Shown: positions 1 through 6,307, numbered from the stretch's first letter. The stretch: 14,521 nt of DNA from Alphaproteobacteria bacterium (GCA_021296375.1 JAGWAQ010000022.1:1527-16047); one strand, 5' to 3'. Numbers and translations are program-made. Notes: generated by a model not told the origin, from the letters alone.

Positions 1-417
1 AATGGCGGTATATTCGGTGATCACCGCTTTTGGCGGGATCTGCGGGGCATCACGGAACTCGATGTAAGCCGCGCGGATAACCGAACGCTCAACTTCGCCA
101 AGGCGATCAATCGTCCAGTCACTGCGCAGAAGCGGCGCCACCGACGCGTCGATTTCTTCGCCGTAATGGGCGGCGCCAAACACCAGTTTGGTGTAATGCT
201 CATCATCAATGGACTTAACGCCAAATTCCTCAAGCAAACCGGGCAGGAAATGATCCTTAAAGCGCGGGACGATATCCGCGACCGGTTTTTTGCTGGCCCA
301 GCTCTGGAACAAGGTCTGCACCGCCGCCAGACGGCAAGCGGCGCGACGCCGTACTGATTTCGGGCGTTTGGATTCCTGCTCTTGATCCTGATCGTTGAGG
401 TCGGTGAGATCCATCAT
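1..417 (-). CDS. nusB: NusB, transcription antitermination factor (3' end cut by window edge)
   Basis: NusB binds boxA RNA together with NusE (ribosomal protein S10) and supports antitermination of rRNA transcription in the cytoplasm. Reading the minus strand from the ATG at 417 gives 139 codons without a stop up to base 1. After a charged N-terminal tail (about 20 residues, rich in D, E, Q and K) comes the NusB fold. An arginine-rich stretch RRRAACRLAAVQTLFQSW matches the usual R-x-A-R-x-x-A-x-Q-x-L-Y helix, and a later WTIDRLGEVERSVIRAAYIE matches the family's second conserved block. The last 30 or so residues lie outside the window. The start codon overlaps the ribH stop in an ATGA junction, so translation is probably coupled. 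A second ATG follows directly at 414. ribH-nusB adjacency is standard in Alphaproteobacteria. Confidence 0.93.
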   Translation of the reverse strand, partial: MMDLTDLNDQDQEQESKRPKSVRRRAACRLAAVQTLFQSWASKKPVADIVPRFKDHFLPGLLEEFGVKSIDDEHYTKLVFGAAHYGEEIDASVAPLLRSDWTIDRLGEVERSVIRAAYIEFRDAPQIPPKAVITEYTAI

Positions 418-875
418 CCCTCGCCTTCAACGGTCAAGCCATAGGAGTGCGCAAGTGACGCCATTGCCAGAGCGGCACGGGCGGCATCTCCCCCCTTGTC
501 CTTGCGCGCCGGGTCAGCCCGTTCCCAGGCCTGATCCCCGTTTTCCACCGTCAGGATACCATTGCCAATCGCCAGCATATCCGTGGTGGTCAGCTCCATG
601 ATCCCGCGAGCGCTTTCATTGCAGACGATTTCAAAATGATAGGTTTCCCCGCGAATGACGCAACCAAGGGCGATATACCCGTCATAGGGGGCGGCATCAC
701 GACGTTGCGCCGCCATGGCGATCGCCCCGGGGATTTCCAATGCGCCGGGAACCGCGATACGGTCATAGCTAGCCCCGGCTTGTGTCAACGCACGGATAGC
801 CCCTTCGGCAAGGGCATCAGCCAGGTCGGTGTAGAACCGCGCTTCAACAATCAGAAACTTCGGGGATGTGGTCAT
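414..875 (-). CDS. ribH: 6,7-dimethyl-8-ribityllumazine synthase (RibH)
   Basis: Condenses 3,4-dihydroxy-2-butanone 4-phosphate (made by the ribB(X) product upstream) with 5-amino-6-ribitylaminouracil (downstream product of RibD) to give lumazine, the substrate of riboflavin synthase. The 153 residues match the family length. Visible motifs are the N-terminal FLIVEARFY strand, VPGALEIPGAI (phosphate/substrate loop), GCVIRGETYHFEIVCNESARGI containing the catalytic-region histidine, and a C-terminal DKGGDAARAAL helix. The start at 875 gives the expected short leader (MTTSPKF). The ribosome binding site is weak (GAG a few bases upstream). The gene sits 19 bases after ribB(X), and its TGA overlaps the nusB ATG. 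Sequence alone does not say whether this protein forms pentamers, decamers or 60-mers. Confidence 0.96.
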   Translation of the reverse strand: MTTSPKFLIVEARFYTDLADALAEGAIRALTQAGASYDRIAVPGALEIPGAIAMAAQRRDAAPYDGYIALGCVIRGETYHFEIVCNESARGIMELTTTDMLAIGNGILTVENGDQAWERADPARKDKGGDAARAALAMASLAHSYGLTVEGEG

Positions 876-894
876 GATGATCTCAACAACTGTG

Positions 895-2019
895 TCAAGC
901 CGAGGTGATAGACCTGTATCCCGTCACCGTCAAGCCATAGCCGTCAAGGCCGATGATATTGCGTTGGGTGTTGGACAGCAGTTCCATCTCATTGATGCCG
1001 AGGTCGAGCAGGATTTGCGCCCCTACTCCATATGACCTGATCTGGCTTTCGCCTGTCCCGCCGGGGTTGGCGCGGCTCTGCACCAGATCAGAAAGCGAGG
1101 TGGGGCTGGGTTCACGCAGCATCACCACCACCCCGCGGCCTTCATCGGCAATCGTCTGCATCGCCGACTGAATTTCAGAACCGGTACGACCAGAGCCGGT
1201 TTCCCCCAACACATCGGTCATGATATTCATGCCATGCATCCGCACCAGCACCGGCTCATCTGACGAGATATCCCCTTTGATGAGCGCCACATGTTCGGCA
1301 TAACTGGCGGTGTTGATGTAAACGATCATTCGCCATTCGCCGCCGATTTTCGAATTGATCAGGGTTTCCGCCCCGCGCTTGACGATGGTTTCACGATCAC
1401 GACGCCAGGCGATCAGGTCAGCAATCGTGCCGATTTTCAGCCCGTGTTCCCTGGCAAAGGGGATCAAATCCGGCAATCGCGCCATGGTGCCATCATCGTT
1501 CATGATCTCACAAATCACGCCGGCGGGGGTTCCGCCTGCGGCACGGGCGATATCCACCACCGCTTCGGTATGACCAGCGCGCACCAGCGTGCCGCCATCA
1601 CGCGCCAGAAGCGGGAAAATATGCCCCGGGGTGGTGATGTGATTGGCGTCATAAATCGGGTTGCTGGCCACTTCAATCGTGCGCGAACGGTCATGGGCGG
1701 AAATCCCCGTGGTGACCCCTTCCCGCGCTTCGATCGACACGGTAAACGCGGTTTCATGGCGGGATTCATGGCGCTTTTGCATCAGCGGCAGCCCGAGTTT
1801 TTCGACCCGTTCGCGTTCCATCGCAAGGCAGATCAACCCGCGGGCATGTTTGGCCATGAAATTGATGGCTTCCGGCGTCGCGTGCTCAGCCATCACGCAG
1901 ACATCACCTTCGTTTTCGCGATCCTCGTCATCAACAAGGATGAAGACTTCCCCATTACGGGCGGCGTCAATGATCTCGTCAATCGACGACAGGTCAGAAG
2001 GGTTGAGGTCATCCATCAT
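895..2019 (-). CDS. ribB: RibBX-type protein: active-looking DHBP synthase fused to a degenerate GTP cyclohydrolase II domain
   Basis: Residues about 10-210 form 3,4-dihydroxy-2-butanone-4-phosphate synthase, which converts ribulose-5-phosphate to the four-carbon precursor of riboflavin plus formate. Seen: DDEDRENEGD (30-39), TPGHIFPL (130-137), RAGHTEA (147-153) and ICEIMNDDGTMARLPDL (169-185). Residues about 215-374 align by eye with GTP cyclohydrolase II (HVALIKGDI, PVLVRMHG, IADEGRGV, YGVGAQILLDLG, IIGLDGYGL). The zinc-site stretch, normally HSECLTGD...LRCDCG, reads HGMNIMTDVLGETGSGRTG (262-280), so all three cysteine ligands are gone. The QEGRGIGL segment is also replaced (REPSPTSLSD). 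GTP cyclohydrolase activity is therefore unlikely, as in the RibBX variants known from Proteobacteria. The ATG overlaps the ribE stop (ATGA); a second ATG follows at once. Automatic annotation would probably call this ribBA. Confidence 0.93.
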   Translation of the reverse strand: MMDDLNPSDLSSIDEIIDAARNGEVFILVDDEDRENEGDVCVMAEHATPEAINFMAKHARGLICLAMERERVEKLGLPLMQKRHESRHETAFTVSIEAREGVTTGISAHDRSRTIEVASNPIYDANHITTPGHIFPLLARDGGTLVRAGHTEAVVDIARAAGGTPAGVICEIMNDDGTMARLPDLIPFAREHGLKIGTIADLIAWRRDRETIVKRGAETLINSKIGGEWRMIVYINTASYAEHVALIKGDISSDEPVLVRMHGMNIMTDVLGETGSGRTGSEIQSAMQTIADEGRGVVVMLREPSPTSLSDLVQSRANPGGTGESQIRSYGVGAQILLDLGINEMELLSNTQRNIIGLDGYGLTVTGYRSITSA

Positions 2020-2630
2020 GAAGGGTCCTGCGGGTTGGATTGAAATGACATGATGCGGGCAACATAACGGGCCAGCATATCGGCTTCAAGGTTGATCTTG
2101 TCCCCCACCTGCTTTTTGCCGAGGGTCGTGTGGCTCCAGGTATGGGGGATCACCATAATGCCGAAATCAGCACCATCGACCTCATTGACCGTCAGGGAAA
2201 TGCCGTCAAGCGTGACGGAACCTTTCGGGGCGATCATCGGCGCCAGGTGATCGGGTGCCTTGAATTTGACGCGGTAACTGTCGCCATCTCTGGCGATGGA
2301 CAGGATCTCCGCCAGGCCATCAACATGGCCGGACACGATATGCCCCCCCAGTTCATCCCCCATGCTGAGGGCGCGTTCAAGATTGACCGCCTCCCCTTCC
2401 CGCCAGTCCTTAAGGCTGGTGACGGCAAGGCTCTCTTCGGAGACATCAACAGAAAAACTGCTGGCGTCACGTTCCACCACCGTCAGGCAACAGCCGTTGC
2501 AGGCAATCGATGCCCCGAGGTCAATCGACGTGCAATCCCAAGGCGTGGCGATAACCACCCGCGCGCCGCCGCCATCTTTTGGCTGCATGGATCGGACCGT
2601 TCCGATGGCGGTGATGATGCCTGTAAACAT
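2016..2630 (-). CDS. ribE: Riboflavin synthase, alpha chain
   Basis: Catalyses the dismutation of two 6,7-dimethyl-8-ribityllumazine molecules into riboflavin and 5-amino-6-ribitylaminouracil, the last step before FMN formation. The protein has 204 residues, the usual length. It shows the duplicated lumazine-binding barrel: repeat one starts with MFTGIITAIG and carries GASIACNGCCLTVV (39-52, with the conserved cysteine). Repeat two starts near GGHIVSGHVDG (95-105) and carries KGSVTLDGISLTVNEV (136-151), then IPHTWSHTTLG. The MFTGII start is diagnostic and fixes the ATG at 2630, preceded by a GAGG ribosome binding site. It is 54 bases downstream of ribD, and its stop overlaps the ribB(X) start in ATGA. 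Called ribC in enterobacteria and ribE in most others. Confidence 0.97.
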   Translation of the reverse strand: MFTGIITAIGTVRSMQPKDGGGARVVIATPWDCTSIDLGASIACNGCCLTVVERDASSFSVDVSEESLAVTSLKDWREGEAVNLERALSMGDELGGHIVSGHVDGLAEILSIARDGDSYRVKFKAPDHLAPMIAPKGSVTLDGISLTVNEVDGADFGIMVIPHTWSHTTLGKKQVGDKINLEADMLARYVARIMSFQSNPQDPS

Positions 2631-2648
2631 AGGGGCCTCTTTCGTGGT

Positions 2649-2664
2649 GCCTGCTCAAGCGGGC
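2649..2664. repeat. Small inverted repeat in the ribD-ribE gap
   Basis: The 54-base gap between the ribD stop (2685) and the ribE start (2630) holds a 6-bp stem with a 4-base loop: gcctgc, tcaa, gcgggc on the plus strand, with one T-G wobble. No T tract follows, so it is not a convincing terminator. It might affect ribE translation or mRNA processing, but short stems like this are common by chance in GC-rich DNA. Confidence 0.3.
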
Positions 2665-2684
2665 GTTGTGCCTTTGTTAAGATG

Positions 2685-3797
2685 CTACCGGCGGCGGAAA
2701 ATTTCAATCGCATCATCGTCAATTATTAACGATTTCACCCGCCTGAAGATGCGGCCTTGCGCCAGATCATCCAACCCCAGGCTGGACAACGACGGCAACC
2801 CGTCCCCGCCAATAACACCTGATGACCGTGTCCAGATAAGCTGATCGACCACCCCGGCTTTCATCAGAGACGCCACAAACCGCCCCCCTGCTTCCACCAG
2901 CACCGAGGTGATGCCCTGCCCGCCAAGGGTTTCGAGCGCCGCGACAGGGTCAGGCGTGCCGTCCGCTCCGGCAGCAACGGGTATCTCCGTCACCGTGTCT
3001 TGACCCTTGAATTGCGGATCACCATCCGCCGCCAGCACCATCACCGGCCCTTGATCGGTCGTCGTGGCGAGCTGACTGTCGGGGCTGAGGGTAAAGGCGC
3101 TCGACACCACCACCCGCAGGGGCTGGGGGGCGTCATAACCAGCCAGACGGCAGGTCAGGGACGGGTCATCTGCCCGCACCGTGCCGGACGCCGTCATCAC
3201 CGCGTCATGCTGCGCCCGCAATTGATGGACATAAGCGCGGGTGCGCGGCCCTGTTATCCATTTCGACGTCCCGTCCTGAAGAGCGATACGGCCATCAAGC
3301 GTCGAGGCGATCTTGACGGTAACCGCTGGCCGTCGGAGGCGACGCAAGGTCAGATACCCCGCCAACACCGCTTCGGCTTCCGTCTGCAGAACCCCTTCCG
3401 TCACCTCAACCCCGGCATCACGCAGCATCGTGACGCCAGCCCCGGCGACACGCGCGTCAGGGTCAGGGGCGGCGATCACCACCCGCGCCACGCCAGCCTT
3501 GATTAAAGCAGCGGCGCAAGGCGGGGTCTGGCCATGATGGGCGCAAGGTTCAAGCGTGACATATGCCGTCGCGCCTTTGGCAAGATGCTTAGCGCAGGAA
3601 AGAGCTTCGGTTTCCGCATGGGGACGGCCGCCATCAGCGGTGCGCCCGCGGCCAACCAGCACGCCATCCTTGACAAGCACACAGCCGACCGACGGGTTCG
3701 GCGCCGTCCGCCCCAGGCCATAGCGCGACAACAGCAAAGCCGCCCGCATCCAGCGCTGGTCGTCAGGTCGAGATGGAGACGGGATGGGCATGATCAT
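2685..3797 (-). CDS. ribD: RibD, bifunctional pyrimidine deaminase / reductase of riboflavin synthesis
   Basis: Performs two steps: deamination of 2,5-diamino-6-ribosylamino-4-pyrimidinone 5'-phosphate, then NADPH-dependent reduction of the ribosyl chain. The 370 residues match the two-domain family. The N-terminal deaminase shows PNPSVGCVLV (33-42), the zinc motif HAETEAL (60-66, with H60 and E62) and TLEPCAHHGQTPPC (81-94, with C85 and C94). The C-terminal reductase shows VTVKIASTLDGRIAL (159-173), KWITGPRTR and GTVRADDPSLTCR (205-217). The ATG at 3797 follows AAGG at close spacing; a second ATG lies two codons later. It is 59 bases downstream of nrdR and 54 bases upstream of ribE. It needs the product of GTP cyclohydrolase II, which this operon does not obviously encode. 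Confidence 0.97.
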   Translation of the reverse strand: MIMPIPSPSRPDDQRWMRAALLLSRYGLGRTAPNPSVGCVLVKDGVLVGRGRTADGGRPHAETEALSCAKHLAKGATAYVTLEPCAHHGQTPPCAAALIKAGVARVVIAAPDPDARVAGAGVTMLRDAGVEVTEGVLQTEAEAVLAGYLTLRRLRRPAVTVKIASTLDGRIALQDGTSKWITGPRTRAYVHQLRAQHDAVMTASGTVRADDPSLTCRLAGYDAPQPLRVVVSSAFTLSPDSQLATTTDQGPVMVLAADGDPQFKGQDTVTEIPVAAGADGTPDPVAALETLGGQGITSVLVEAGGRFVASLMKAGVVDQLIWTRSSGVIGGDGLPSLSSLGLDDLAQGRIFRRVKSLIIDDDAIEIFRRR

Positions 3798-3821
3798 AAA
3801 GCCTTAAACGACGGGGGGATG

Positions 3822-3857
3822 ATCAGCGCCGCCGTGTCAAAGGCGCGGCGAGCTGAT
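3822..3857. repeat. Inverted repeat directly behind nrdR
   Basis: The outer arms are atcagc and gctgat. Inner GC-rich arms cgccgc and gcggcg sit around a loop of about 12 bases, with one small asymmetry between the two stem parts. It begins at the nrdR stop codon and fills most of the 59-base gap before ribD. There is no T tract, so full termination is unlikely. It may be an RNA stability or processing element that separates nrdR from the rib genes. This is inferred from the base pairing only. Confidence 0.4.
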
Positions 3858-4312
3858 TACAGATCGCCGAGTTCTTTTTCAACGAAATTTTCGAAATCCT
3901 TGGCTTCCGCAAAATTCCGGTAAACCGAAGCGTAACGGATATACGCCACTTTATCGAGGCGGGAGAGCACCTGCATCACCAGCTTGCCGATGGTTTCCGT
4001 CGAGGCTTCGGCTTCGCCGCGTTGCTCGAGGGTGCGGATCATGTCGTTTATCGCCCGTGACACCACTTCAGGGTCAACATCGCGCTTGCGCAAGGCAATG
4101 TTGAGGGAACGTTCGAGCTTGTCGCGATCAAACGGCGACTTCTTGCCGTTGCGCTTGACCACCACCAGCTCACGCAATTGAACACGTTCAAATGTTGTAA
4201 AACGCGCGTCACAGGAAGAGCAAAGACGGCGACGACGGATCGCCCCGCCATCTTCGCACGGACGTGAATCCTTAACCTGTGTATCGCTGCTTCCGCAAAA
4301 AGGGCAATCCAT
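3857..4312 (-). CDS. nrdR: NrdR, transcriptional repressor of ribonucleotide reductase genes
   Basis: NrdR senses ATP/dATP through an ATP-cone and represses ribonucleotide reductase operons at NrdR boxes. The 151 residues match the family almost throughout. The N-terminal zinc ribbon has C3, C6, C31 and C34 (MDCPFCGSS ... CSSC), followed by ARFTTFERVQL. The ATP-cone occupies about residues 49-139, starting VVVKRNGKKSPFDRDKLERS and ending near YIRYASVYRNFAEAKDFENF. The ATG at 4312 has GGGAG about 9 bases upstream and gives the canonical Met-x-Cys-Pro start. It lies 45 bases after glyA and 59 before ribD, the usual alphaproteobacterial position. A NrdR-box-like palindrome lies 37-52 bases upstream of the start, which could mean autoregulation. 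Confidence 0.98.
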   Translation of the reverse strand: MDCPFCGSSDTQVKDSRPCEDGGAIRRRRLCSSCDARFTTFERVQLRELVVVKRNGKKSPFDRDKLERSLNIALRKRDVDPEVVSRAINDMIRTLEQRGEAEASTETIGKLVMQVLSRLDKVAYIRYASVYRNFAEAKDFENFVEKELGDL

Positions 4313-4348
4313 GACCTTGGTCTCCCAAAAACTAAGATAACCCTTTTT

Positions 4349-4364
4349 ACACTAAATCTAGTAA
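4349..4364. promoter_or_regulatory. Candidate NrdR box upstream of nrdR
   Basis: The 16 bases acactaaatctagtaa compare with the NrdR-box consensus as I recall it (acaCwAtATaTwGtgt) at 12 of 16 positions, including the core CWA and TWG half-sites. The site covers the glyA stop codon and lies 37-52 bases before the nrdR ATG. Against it: only one box is visible, whereas NrdR sites usually come in pairs, and no clear promoter hexamers accompany it. Confidence 0.35.
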
Positions 4365-5632
4365 ATTGGGAAGGAGCGGCACAACTTCTGTACTTTTTCC
4401 GCAACAGCGGCTTCAACACTGGAGTTGTCGTTGCGATTGCTGGCCAGACCATCCAGCACTTCACCGATCAGGAGACCGACCTGACGGAACTCATCCTTGC
4501 CGAACCCGCGGGTGGTGGCGGCAGGTGTTCCAAGCCTGATCCCCGACGTCACCATCGGCTTTTCGGGGTCAAACGGCACGCCGTTCTTGTTGCAGGTGAT
4601 GGCGGCGTTTTCCAGGGCGACTTCGGAGATATTCCCCGTCAGGCCTTTCGGGCGCAGATCGACCAGCACGATATGGTTGTCGGTCCCGCCGGAAACAATG
4701 TCAAAGCCGCATTCCAGCAGGGTTTCCGCCAGCACCTGAGCGTTGTCGATAACATTGCTGATATAGGTCTTGAATTCAGGCTTGAGCGCTTCACCAAGGC
4801 CAACTGCCTTGCCCGCAATCGCGTGCATCAGCGGACCGCCCTGAAGGCCGGGGAACATTGACGAATTGATCTTCTTGCCGAGATCCTCGTCATTCGACAG
4901 GATGATCCCGCCACGACCACAGCGCAAGGTTTTATGGGTGGTGGATGTCACCACATGGGCATGATTGATCGGGCTTGGATGCGCCCCCGCCGCCACCAGC
5001 CCGGAGATATGGGCCATATCCACCATCAGATAGGCGCCGCAACTGTCGGCGATCTCACGGAACCTGGCGAAATCAAGCTCACGCGGGTACGCCGAGCCGC
5101 CAGCGATGATCATCTTGGGCTTGTGTTCATCCGCCAGACGCTGGACTTCGTCGAAATCAATCCGCGCATCGTCAGGGCGAACGCCATATTGCACCGCGTT
5201 AAACCATTTGCCCGAAAGGTTAGGGCCAGCGCCATGGGTCAGGTGACCACCGGCGGCAAGCGACATGCCCAGAATAGTATCCCCCGGCTGGAGCAGCGCC
5301 AGGAAAACCCCCTGATTGGCCTGAGCGCCGGAATGCGGCTGAACATTAACCCAGGCGGCCCCAAAAATCTGCTTGGCGCGGTCAATCGCCAGTTGTTCGG
5401 CGACGTCAACAAATTCACAGCCGCCATAATAGCGGCGACCGGGGTAACCTTCGGCATATTTATTGGTGAAGACAGACCCCTGCGCTTCCAGCACCGCTTT
5501 TGACACGATGTTTTCAGATGCGATCAGCTCGATCCCGTCGCGCTGGCGCGTCAGCTCCTGATCAAGGGAGGAAAACAGATCGGGGTCAGTATCGCGCAGA
5601 TCAGAATTAAAGAAGTTTTTCAGTTCATTCAT
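4358..5632 (-). CDS. glyA: Serine hydroxymethyltransferase (GlyA)
   Basis: PLP enzyme that converts serine and tetrahydrofolate to glycine and 5,10-methylene-tetrahydrofolate, the main one-carbon source for purines and thymidylate. The protein has 424 residues, the usual bacterial length. Seen: ELIASENIVS (35-44), NKYAEGYPGRRYYGG (57-71), VNVQPHSGAQAN (95-106), VDMAHISGLVA (204-214, PLP-binding Asp and stacking His), the Schiff-base lysine K234 in STTHKTLR, and FPGLQGGPLMH. After the lysine the sequence runs CGRGG, where GPRGG is the commoner form. The ATG at 5632 has TAAGGA with an 8-base spacer. The 83-base gap from rpiB contains the TGA-bearing repeats listed separately. Confidence 0.98.
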   Translation of the reverse strand: MNELKNFFNSDLRDTDPDLFSSLDQELTRQRDGIELIASENIVSKAVLEAQGSVFTNKYAEGYPGRRYYGGCEFVDVAEQLAIDRAKQIFGAAWVNVQPHSGAQANQGVFLALLQPGDTILGMSLAAGGHLTHGAGPNLSGKWFNAVQYGVRPDDARIDFDEVQRLADEHKPKMIIAGGSAYPRELDFARFREIADSCGAYLMVDMAHISGLVAAGAHPSPINHAHVVTSTTHKTLRCGRGGIILSNDEDLGKKINSSMFPGLQGGPLMHAIAGKAVGLGEALKPEFKTYISNVIDNAQVLAETLLECGFDIVSGGTDNHIVLVDLRPKGLTGNISEVALENAAITCNKNGVPFDPEKPMVTSGIRLGTPAATTRGFGKDEFRQVGLLIGEVLDGLASNRNDNSSVEAAVAEKVQKLCRSFPIY

Positions 5633-5640
5633 CGGACTTG

Positions 5641-5646
5641 TCCTTA
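5641..5646 (-). promoter_or_regulatory. Ribosome binding site of glyA
   Basis: TAAGGA on the minus strand, 8 bases before the glyA ATG at 5632. It is one of the clearer Shine-Dalgarno sequences in the lower block and confirms the chosen start. Confidence 0.7.
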
Positions 5647-5667
5647 TAGCTCGATATGGTGGGGTGT

Positions 5668-5726
5668 TCAGGTGTTCACAAAATCAGGTGTTCATAAAAT
5701 CAGGCGTTCATAAATTCAGGTGTTAA
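5668..5726 (-). repeat. 16-bp tandem repeat (8-nt TGA rhythm) between rpiB and glyA
   Basis: On the plus strand three 16-bp units follow each other: caggtgttcacaaaat (5669-5684), caggtgttcataaaat (5685-5700) and caggcgttcataaatt (5701-5716). A fourth partial unit, caggtgtt, begins at 5717 and reaches into the last codons of rpiB. Read on the transcribed minus strand, each half-unit ends in TGA. TGA triplets therefore start at 5718, 5710, 5702, 5694, 5686, 5678 and 5670, exactly 8 nt apart. The first of them is the rpiB stop codon. Because 8 is not a multiple of 3, the series closes all three frames at least twice. The simplest origin is duplication by replication slippage; a selected role is unproven. 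Confidence 0.9.
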
Positions 5727-6171
5727 GAGCGCTGAGCTTGTCCACACGGCCGGCATGTCGCCCGCCTTCAAATTCCGTCGCCAGAAAAGCCTTTAAAGCA
5801 TCACTGGCGGTGGTGGGGCCGATCAGTCGTTCCCCGAGGGCGATGACATTGGCGTCGTTATGTTGACGGCAAAGCGTTGCTGTCGTTACATCATGACATA
5901 GCGCGCAACGGACCCAGGGAAAGCGATTGGCGGCAATAGAAATGCCAATGCCACTGCCGCAGACCAGCACGCCACGCGCATCGGCAACAGGCTTCATGGC
6001 AAGCGCCAGCTTTTCCGCAAAATCCGGGTAATCCACACGTTCCGCGGCTTCTGGCCCCAGATCATGGACAATATGCCCCGCCTCACGCAATTCGGCCGCC
6101 AGCTCAAGCCGCAGGTTAATCCCGGCGTGATCAGAGGCCATGTAAATTTCATGTGTAATCATTGGTCGCAT
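5716..6171 (-). CDS. rpiB: Ribose-5-phosphate isomerase B (RpiB)
   Basis: Interconverts ribose-5-phosphate and ribulose-5-phosphate in the non-oxidative pentose phosphate pathway. Ribulose-5-phosphate is the substrate of the DHBP synthase encoded in the same gene string. The 151 residues match the RpiB/LacAB family: ASDHAG (12-17), HDLGP, VDYPDFA (47-53), the active-site cysteine in VCGSGIGISIAANR (70-83), and RQHNDANVIALGERL (102-116). The ATG at 6171 gives MRPMITHEIYMASDHAG. An alternative ATG at 6162 would leave a leader closer to the family, and neither start has a strong ribosome binding site. It is the first gene of the lower block, behind the AT-rich region. The C-terminal codons belong to the tandem repeat that fills the gap to glyA, so the last residues may have been altered by repeat expansion. 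Confidence 0.96.
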   Translation of the reverse strand: MRPMITHEIYMASDHAGINLRLELAAELREAGHIVHDLGPEAAERVDYPDFAEKLALAMKPVADARGVLVCGSGIGISIAANRFPWVRCALCHDVTTATLCRQHNDANVIALGERLIGPTTASDALKAFLATEFEGGRHAGRVDKLSALNT

Positions 6172-6250
6172 TGCCCGTATTACGTCTCAAGTTTCAATTT
6201 ATCTTCGCCCAAAGCACCGATAACATTGTGCCATAACCGACATATAGGAA

Positions 6251-6256
6251 ATTATA
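6251..6256 (-). promoter_or_regulatory. Possible -10 hexamer (TATAAT) for the rpiB transcript
   Basis: A perfect TATAAT on the minus strand, 80 bases upstream of the first rpiB ATG. No good -35 hexamer stands 16-18 bases further upstream (TTTTAA is the best there), so the assignment rests on the -10 match and position only. In such AT-rich DNA a chance match is possible. Confidence 0.3.
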
Positions 6257-6307
6257 AAAAACAATCGGAGAAATTAAAAAAAAACAATTGGCGAGGATAA
6301 AGACATA

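Noticed and set aside
1291..2043. 250-codon open frame on the plus strand opposite ribB(X)
   Set aside because: No recognisable motifs, and it exactly shadows a confident gene; an artefact of codon bias.
2631..2684. FMN riboswitch upstream of riboflavin genes
   Set aside because: The gaps before ribE (54 bases) and ribD (59 bases) are too short for the conserved multi-stem aptamer, and I see none of its conserved loops there or upstream of rpiB.
6064..6300. Plus-strand open frame running from inside rpiB into the AT-rich gap
   Set aside because: Its first part is rpiB antisense and the rest is a lysine/asparagine tail typical of AT-rich non-coding DNA; no family match and no ribosome binding site.
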